From: Polaribacter sp. L3A8
Lineage (GTDB): Bacteria > Bacteroidota > Bacteroidia > Flavobacteriales > Flavobacteriaceae
Assembly: GCF_009796785.1 (NCBI RefSeq)
Contig: NZ_CP047026.1
Span: 186,001-250,000, forward strand
Length of the DNA: 64,000 bases
Direction: 5' to 3'
A program made the position numbers and the translations under genes. Positions 58,888 through 64,000 of the stretch are shown here, piece after piece (the stretch's first letter is position 1; the number at the start of each line of letters is the position of its first letter). The notes under the pieces were generated by a model, which made no database searches, had not been told where the DNA came from, and worked only from the letters and a program-made list of their open reading frames with translations.

Positions 58888-59940
58888 ATGCAAGCAATAT
58901 TAGGAGTCTTATTTCATTCTATAGGCGGCGTCGCAGCGGGTAGTTTTTACATGCCTTATAACAAAGTAAAAGGTTGGTCTTGGGAAACCTATTGGATGGT
59001 TGGTGGCGTTATGTCTTGGCTAATTGTACCACCTATAGCAGCTTGGTTAACCGTACCAGGCTTTGCAGAAATAATTGCAGCAAGTTCAAATACAATACTA
59101 TTAATTACTTTTGCAATGGGACTGCTTTGGGGTGTTGGAGGTTTGTCTTACGGGCTTGGTGTACGTTACCTGGGGATGTCTTTGGGTAATTCTGTAGTAC
59201 TTGGTTTTTGTGCTGCTTTTGGAGCTATAGTACCTTCCATTTATTACAATATTAATCCTGAAGCAGGAAAAACATCTTTTACAGATATGTTGGCCGATTC
59301 TGGTGGACAAGTTGTATTACTTGGTGTTTTAGTGTGTGTGTTAGGAATTGCAATTTGTGGAAAAGCAGGAGTTCTAAAAGAAAAGGAACTATCCGATGAA
59401 GAAAAAAAGAAAAGTGTATCAGAATTTAATTTGGTAAAAGGGTTAATAGTAGCTGTACTTTCGGGTATTTTAAGTTCTTTTTTTAGCTTTGGTATAGAAG
59501 CAGGGAAACCTTTAGCAGATGCAGCGGTAGCTGCAGGCTTCGATCATTTATATTCTAACAATGTTACATTTGTTGTTATTCTTTGGGGAGGGTTGGTTTC
59601 TAATTTAGTATGGACTACTTTGTTAAGTATCAAAAACAAATCATATAAAGATTTTACAAATAAAAGCACACCAATATCAAAAAATATTATGTTTTCTGCA
59701 TTGGCAGGAACCATCTGGTTTTTACAATTCTTTTTCTATGGAATGGGAGAAAGTAAATTGGGTAATGGTGCTAGTTCTTGGATTTTACATATGTCTACCA
59801 TTATTTTAACTGCAAACCTTTGGGGTGTTTATAGAAAGGAATGGGCTGGTGTTGCTAAGAAAACAAAATATACCATTACAGCCGGAATTTTAGTGATTCT
59901 TTTATCTGTAGTTTTAGTGGGAATAGGGAATTCTATTTAA
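58888..59940 (+). CDS. rhaT: L-rhamnose:H+ symporter RhaT
   Basis: The 350-residue membrane protein fits RhaT in length and pattern: LGVLFHSIGGVAAGSFYMPY in the first helix, the NKVKGWSWETYW loop, LLWGVGGLSYGLGVRYLGMSL, the cytoplasmic charged loop (LKEKELSDEEKKKSVSEF), GILSSFFSFGIEAGKPL and GMGESKLG. Ten helices are expected. It imports L-rhamnose with protons across the inner membrane, after periplasmic release by GH78 and GH106 enzymes. It ends the 27-kb run and is followed by a convergent terminator. Confidence 0.95.
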   Translation: MQAILGVLFHSIGGVAAGSFYMPYNKVKGWSWETYWMVGGVMSWLIVPPIAAWLTVPGFAEIIAASSNTILLITFAMGLLWGVGGLSYGLGVRYLGMSLGNSVVLGFCAAFGAIVPSIYYNINPEAGKTSFTDMLADSGGQVVLLGVLVCVLGIAICGKAGVLKEKELSDEEKKKSVSEFNLVKGLIVAVLSGILSSFFSFGIEAGKPLADAAVAAGFDHLYSNNVTFVVILWGGLVSNLVWTTLLSIKNKSYKDFTNKSTPISKNIMFSALAGTIWFLQFFFYGMGESKLGNGASSWILHMSTIILTANLWGVYRKEWAGVAKKTKYTITAGILVILLSVVLVGIGNSI

Positions 59941-60088
59941 AATTTAAAATGGATATTTATGTTAATTGTTATTGGTAATATTAAATTCTTAATGTTTTAT
60001 TTTAAAAATATAGAATACCAAACTTAGATTTTTATTTTAAAGAATAAAAGTAGATAGAAATTTTACCGAGAATCATACATAAATATAA

Positions 60089-60131
60089 AAACTCACCAAT
60101 TCTAATTTTTATTATTAGAAAAGGTGAGTTT
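60089..60131. terminator. Bidirectional terminator between rhaT and the minus-strand gene
   Basis: Outer 9-bp arms AAACTCACC / GGTGAGTTT plus inner TTCTAAT / ATTAGAA, A-rich on one side and T-rich on the other. Confidence 0.8.
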
Positions 60132-60156
60132 ATTTTTATTTAATAATTTGTTTATC

Positions 60157-62199
60157 TTATTTTCTAATCAATTTATGCATTGTTGATTCTTTATCATTTG
60201 TTAAACGTAATAAATAGATACTAGATCTTGCTACGTTTTTAAAATTAAATTCAAGTGCATTTTGCCCCTCAGAAATTGTTTGCTTTAAGATTAATTGTCC
60301 TGTTAGGTTATATACTTCAGCTGAGGTATATTTTTTATTAACAGGTAACATTACATTAACAAGGTTCTTAAAAGGATTTGGAAATGTTGAAACTTTACTA
60401 TTAGTTTGGTTTGTATTTTCTGTAATAGTTTCTTGTTTTGGTTGTTGAGATTTACGAAGTGCGTTTGTACCAAAAACCTGAAACTCAGATAAGCCAACAT
60501 TATAACCAGATCCATTTGTAACTGTAAAACGAACAGCCGTTACGGTTTTATTAGCAAATGTAATTTCTTTTGCTGCTCCGTTGTTTGGTAATGCAGCTAC
60601 GTTTATTCTAGAACCATCACTAAATGTAAGTGTACCGCCGTTAATTTTATCGGTAGCATTTGGTCTATCAAACAAAACAACTTTGTTAATAGTATAAGAA
60701 GAATTCCAATTTATTTGAACGTAAGGGTTTGATTCTCCGTTACTAGCCCATTCACCATTTCCATGTTTACCTATAATACCGTCTGCTACTTTTTCTTTTG
60801 AAAAAGCATTATTAGGATACTGTGAAGATGCCGTAATACTACTGTTGTTAAGAGCAACGTTGCTGCTACTACTAGAGCCTCCAGAAGAGCCATACACTTC
60901 AAATTCAGACAACCCATTATTTAAACTATTTACACCATCGGTTACATCTAGTTGTACCCAAGTAATTGTTTTAGAATTAAAAGTAAACTCTTTTCCTTGA
61001 CCATTATTAAATAAAAAATCTACAGGAACTTGACTTCCATCGCTAAAATATAAAATACCACCACCAATAGCATCAACAGCATTTGGTCTGTCATAAAGAA
61101 TAATCTTGTTTACAGAAACAGGTTGATTCCAAGTAAGTCTAATTTTAGGTAACTTCTCACCATTACTAGCCCATTCTCCATTATTGTGCTGTTGTTTTAC
61201 CCCATCTATTGCTTTAGAACCAGAATAGTTTGCAGAATATTGAGAGGATACAGAAACTTGAGCGCTACGAGCTAAATTTCCACTAGTATTTGTTGGTGGA
61301 GGTGGAGGTGTGTTTTGAAATGCTGTATTAATAGCATTAGCATATTGAGCGGTTTGTGGTGTATTATCAAACTCATCATATATCCAAATAAAACCACCAC
61401 CAGCTTTAGAGCTACATGAGTTTTTCCAGTTTTGCATTACATTTTGAATTTGAGAAGGGCTTTCTCTGTTAGAAGCTCCCCATCTACCACCAATATTAGT
61501 AATACCAAAATCCCATTTAGTTTGGCAAGGGTTATTACCAGCACCACCTGCATAACACTGAATGTAATTTCTATCTACATTACCAGGGTATGCGGCATTA
61601 ACTTGCTGTACTAAGCTTCTCCAAAAACTATCTCTAGTGTAAGGTACAATAGCATTTTTAAATCCTAGGCTAGCCAACATTTTGGTAAAAGCAACGGTAG
61701 AAGCTAAGTCGTAAGTAACTTCATCATCATTGTTAAAGGCATCTACCATAGGAAAAGTTTCTCTTAACTTTTTAAAATTTTTATAAATGGTTGTTCCAGG
61801 TCCAAACCCTTCCGATTCATAAAAGTTTTTAAGTACGTTAAATGTTTGAGCTCCTGCAGCACCAATACCAAATTCTATACGATTTACACTTGTTGGTGCT
61901 TGTTTTAAGCGAGCAAGGTTGTTTACAAAATTGCCACTTTCTGGATCATTACCTCCAATATATTGACCATTATCAATAAGGTCAAAATCATAATTAAAAT
62001 TAATTTTACCACTTGGTTCAATATGTATAGTCCAAACAATAACCGTATTAAAGCCAGAGCTTCGTAATTCATTAATAGAAGTGTTGCTATTATAAATAGC
62101 GCCTCCGCCGTATACAGCAGATACTTGGGCAATTAAAATATTATTTCCTGCAAAAAACAAAAGAGCTGCAAGAATAATACTGTTTACTAATTTTTTCAT
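60157..62199 (-). CDS. T9SS protein: putative TIM-barrel domain plus two discoidin-like modules
   Basis: The 680-residue protein has a signal peptide (ILIA-QV). Residues 25-300 (AVYGGGAIYNSNTSINELRS, TVIVWTIHIEPSGKINFNYD, DAFNNDDEVTYDL, GGGFIWIYDEFDN) look like a barrel seen in 'coagulation factor 5/8 type' bacterial proteins; its activity is unknown to me, with acidic residues at NNDDE and YDEFD that could be catalytic. A PPPPPT linker follows, then two similar modules of about 130 residues (WASNGEKLPKIRLTWNQP and WASNGESNPYVQINWNSS, both with DRPNA), and a type A sorting domain (STFPNPFKNLVNVMLP). No regulon repeat was found upstream. It is convergent to rhaT. Confidence 0.7.
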   Translation of the reverse strand: MKKLVNSIILAALLFFAGNNILIAQVSAVYGGGAIYNSNTSINELRSSGFNTVIVWTIHIEPSGKINFNYDFDLIDNGQYIGGNDPESGNFVNNLARLKQAPTSVNRIEFGIGAAGAQTFNVLKNFYESEGFGPGTTIYKNFKKLRETFPMVDAFNNDDEVTYDLASTVAFTKMLASLGFKNAIVPYTRDSFWRSLVQQVNAAYPGNVDRNYIQCYAGGAGNNPCQTKWDFGITNIGGRWGASNRESPSQIQNVMQNWKNSCSSKAGGGFIWIYDEFDNTPQTAQYANAINTAFQNTPPPPPTNTSGNLARSAQVSVSSQYSANYSGSKAIDGVKQQHNNGEWASNGEKLPKIRLTWNQPVSVNKIILYDRPNAVDAIGGGILYFSDGSQVPVDFLFNNGQGKEFTFNSKTITWVQLDVTDGVNSLNNGLSEFEVYGSSGGSSSSSNVALNNSSITASSQYPNNAFSKEKVADGIIGKHGNGEWASNGESNPYVQINWNSSYTINKVVLFDRPNATDKINGGTLTFSDGSRINVAALPNNGAAKEITFANKTVTAVRFTVTNGSGYNVGLSEFQVFGTNALRKSQQPKQETITENTNQTNSKVSTFPNPFKNLVNVMLPVNKKYTSAEVYNLTGQLILKQTISEGQNALEFNFKNVARSSIYLLRLTNDKESTMHKLIRK

Positions 62200-62526
62200 T
62201 TCATTTAGTTTAAGTTAATTAATAAAATTTATTTATGGTATTAACTATTTGTTGCAAACCTTGTAGTACTTTTTTAATTAGTAACTAAAGGTTCTGAAGT
62301 TTAATCAGAAAGAAAAATACTAGTTTAAAATAATTTTTCTTTTAAAGGTGTTAAGATTTATAGGGTTAGTTGTTATATAATAATTTTGATATAGTGCAGT
62401 TGAGGGGGTGCTCTATACCAATAAGTAAGTCTGATTAAAACTTGTTAAATAGATAATATAGAAAATTATTGTATAGGGATGTTTATTTGATTAACACCAG
62501 CCTATAAAATTTAATATTTTCTAGCT
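62200..62526. other. Non-coding stretch upstream of the discoidin protein gene
   Basis: No gene or terminator seen. It should hold the promoter of the minus-strand gene, but I cannot point to a convincing TAnnTTTG with a spaced TTG. Confidence 0.4.
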
Positions 62527-62745
62527 TTAATAAGAATACGAATAAAATTGTGGCTTTCTGTCAAAATATTTTAAATTTTTGGTTAGGTTAGAGTAACTGA
62601 TTTTTGAATCTACAGTAGCAATATACTGTTTAGATCTTTGTTTATGTGTTGCCTTTTCTAAATCATTTTTAAGAGAAATGGACATAAAGAGTAACAAGAC
62701 TTTACTAAGTTTTGTTACTGTTAATAATTGAAATTTGTTTATCAT
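62527..62745 (-). pseudogene. Small ORF or remnant behind minus-strand regulon site 10
   Basis: 72 codons: MINKFQLLTVTKLSKVLLLF looks like a signal peptide, then a charged stretch (KATHKQRSKQYIATVDSK) with no recognised domain. It starts 37 bases downstream of the -7-like element of site 10. It may be the beginning of a lost secreted enzyme or a genuine small protein; the former is more likely since neighbouring sites also drive remnants. Confidence 0.3.
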
Positions 62746-62781
62746 TTTTAAGTTTAATTTAGTTATAAATCTTAACAGATC

Positions 62782-62825
62782 TAAATTACAGCACTATTTT
62801 TTTAAGAATATCCTGTACTGTCTGT
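62782..62825 (-). promoter_or_regulatory. Regulon promoter site 10 (minus strand)
   Basis: Minus strand: ACAGACAGTA / CAGGATATTC (plus 62825 to 62806), 16 bases, GTAATTTA (62789-62782). The first half is shifted by one base from consensus; the second half and spacing fit. Confidence 0.45.
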
Positions 62826-63128
62826 ACCTAGTTGTCTTTGGTTGTGTAGGTTACTTTAGAGTAATTGAAACAATAAAAAGCTTTTGTGTTTGTTTTTTTG
62901 TTGATTTAAGAAAATGCTACACAAAAATTAGAAATTAAATAAGAATAAATGTTTTTTAAACCTATTTACAAGATATATTATTCCTTAAATTGAATATATT
63001 TAACAAATTGTTGTTTTTTTAAAGCTGAAATTTTATGTAAGAAGTTATAGAAAAAGACAATAAGATCGACCTTGTTTTAAAAGTAAAAACAAAATAAAAT
63101 GTTAATATTAATCGTATAAAAAAAATCT
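62826..63128. other. Non-coding stretch between divergent sites 10 and 11
   Basis: AT-rich, no gene or hairpin recognised. A 67-codon open frame at 62735-62938 starts in and crosses site 10 and has no domain or ribosome-binding context. Confidence 0.5.
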
Positions 63129-63172
63129 CAGTACAGTACAGGACGACGGTATAAAATTATAAGATTAATTTC
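63129..63172 (+). promoter_or_regulatory. Regulon promoter site 11 (upstream of terminal GH78)
   Basis: Direct repeat CAGTACAGTA / CAGGACGACG at 63129-63148, 16 bases, then TTAATTTC at 63165-63172; gene start at 63200. Confidence 0.55.
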
Positions 63173-63199
63173 ATTTTTTATAAAATTAAAATATTAAAA

Positions 63200-64000
63200 A
63201 TGTATAAAATTAAATTTTTATTAGCACTCTTGTTAATTCCTTTTTTAAACACATCTTGCAACCAAGAAAAGGTAGATAAATTAGCATCAGTAACGTTTGA
63301 GTCGTTAACTTGTAATGCCAAAATAAACCCAACAGCTATTGAAAGTAAACAACCAATTTTTTCATGGATTGTAGCTGTAGAAGGTAACAATAAATCGCAA
63401 TCTGCTTATCAAATATTAGTAGCATCAAGTTTAGAAAAGTTAAATAACAATCAGGGAGATTTATGGAATTCTGGTAAAACGGAAGATGCTAAATCTACTT
63501 TTATAAAATATAAAGGAACAAAACTTAATGCAGTAACTGCGTATTACTGGAAAGTAAAAATTTGGGACGAGAAAAAACAAGAATCAGATTGGTCTAAACC
63601 TCAAAGTTTTCAAATGGGGTTGATAGATGAAGCAAATTGGGGAGACTCAAAATGGATAAGCCTAAATAAAGATACAAGAACATCAGAATATAGTTTTCGT
63701 GAATACAAAACAGGGCCAATGAAATCGCCTATTATGGTTAATGGGCAAGCAGCATCTTACTTTAGAAATGTTATTAATACAGAAAAAGAAATAGAAAATG
63801 CACAAGCTTATATTTGTGGATTGGGGTATTATGAGCTTTATTTAAATGGAGCTAAAGTAGGCGATCATGTTTTAGATCCTGCTCCTTCTAATTATGATAA
63901 GCAAGCTTATTATGTAAATTATGATATTTCAGAACAACTAAAATTAGGTAAAAATTCTTTTGGAATCATTTTAGGGAATGGTTTCTATGCGCAAGATATT
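63200..64000 (+). CDS. GH78 alpha-L-rhamnosidase, lipoprotein, 3' end cut by window
   Basis: The visible 267 residues start with a lipoprotein signal (LNTSC, Cys20), then the GH78 Ig-like domain (FESLTCNAKINPTAIESKQP, YQILVASSLEKLNNNQGDLW, YYWKVKIWDEK) and the beta-sandwich with AQAYICGLGYYELYLNGAKV, GDHVLDPAPSNYD and NSFGIILGNGFYAQDI at the window edge. The catalytic barrel lies outside. It differs from the tandem copies at 33-43 kb (an added segment TGPMKSPIMVNGQAASYF), so it belongs to another GH78 branch. Regulon site 11 precedes it, suggesting a new transcription unit that continues past the window. Confidence 0.92.
   Translation, partial: MYKIKFLLALLLIPFLNTSCNQEKVDKLASVTFESLTCNAKINPTAIESKQPIFSWIVAVEGNNKSQSAYQILVASSLEKLNNNQGDLWNSGKTEDAKSTFIKYKGTKLNAVTAYYWKVKIWDEKKQESDWSKPQSFQMGLIDEANWGDSKWISLNKDTRTSEYSFREYKTGPMKSPIMVNGQAASYFRNVINTEKEIENAQAYICGLGYYELYLNGAKVGDHVLDPAPSNYDKQAYYVNYDISEQLKLGKNSFGIILGNGFYAQDI

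Noticed and set aside
62389..62420. Repeat-like sequence GATATAGTG then CAGTTGAGGG
   Set aside because: Only CAG of the second half fits and no -7 element follows at 16-17 bases.
62735..62938. 67-codon plus-strand ORF
   Set aside because: It starts beside and crosses regulon site 10 in the opposite direction and has low-complexity hydrophobic content without a domain.
1..64000. CRISPR arrays, tRNA or rRNA genes, insertion sequences
   Set aside because: No regularly spaced identical repeats, no tRNA-like cloverleaf or rRNA segment, and no transposase motif was recognised on either strand.

Overview
The window comes from an AT-rich marine Bacteroidetes genome, most likely a Flavobacteriaceae algal-polysaccharide degrader. 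The signs are type IX secretion (T9SS) C-terminal sorting domains, many lipoprotein signals in CAZymes and sulfatases, promoters of the TAnnTTTG type, and a dispersed flavobacterial repeat at 5863-5959. The gene content (rhamnosidases of GH78 and GH106, unsaturated uronyl hydrolase GH105, a beta-propeller ulvan-lyase-like protein, S1 sulfatases, xylosidase-type GH3/GH43/GH39-like enzymes, and xylose, rhamnose and glucuronate catabolism) points to a polysaccharide utilization locus for ulvan, the sulfated rhamnose/uronate/xylose polymer of green algae. No SusC/SusD pair lies in the window, so glycan import must be encoded outside it.

Layout. 1-2.7 kb: 3' part of a GH3 enzyme and a GH105. 2.9-11.6 kb: rhamnose mutarotase, a GntR-type regulator, and a complete xylose route (xylulokinase, xylose isomerase, MFS transporter, transketolase, transaldolase). 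The transketolase carries three indels. 11.8-19.4 kb: a decaying region with a frameshifted fasciclin lipoprotein, remnants of T9SS enzymes and a sulfatase that has lost its GH78 half, mixed with intact GH5-like and GH43-like genes. 19.5-30.3 kb: a T9SS surface protein, a small companion protein, an S1 sulfatase-GH78 fusion, the ulvan-lyase-like protein and a Tat-exported toroid enzyme. 30.4-32.8 kb (minus strand): uxaC and an AraC regulator. 33.0-59.9 kb: a long co-directional run with three tandem GH78 paralogues, an SGNH protein, two clan GH-A-like T9SS enzymes, two GH106, two sulfatases, a sugar isomerase and RhaT. 60.2-62.2 kb (minus): a T9SS protein with two discoidin-like modules. 63.2 kb to the end: the start of another GH78.

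The most interesting signal is regulatory. Eleven sites share one architecture: a direct repeat of about 10 bp (consensus CAGKATAGAA then CAGGATGGNT), followed after a fixed 16-17 bp by a -7-like element (TAnnTTTR). They lie upstream of the GntR regulator, the T9SS surface protein, the sulfatase-GH78 fusion, the lyase-like gene, the GH78 run, the terminal GH78, two pseudogenes, one small minus-strand ORF and two short promoter-terminator units with no gene. This looks like a shared activator regulon of the locus. Promoters have been kept even where genes have decayed, and two units could make short RNAs.

Working model: secreted or anchored lyase, GHs and sulfatases cut ulvan; periplasmic GH105, GH78, GH106, GH3 and GH43 enzymes finish oligosaccharides; RhaT and the MFS transporter take up rhamnose and xylose; RhaM, the isomerase, UxaC and the xylose/pentose-phosphate genes feed central metabolism. 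All function assignments come from reading motifs by eye and from family knowledge, not from searches.
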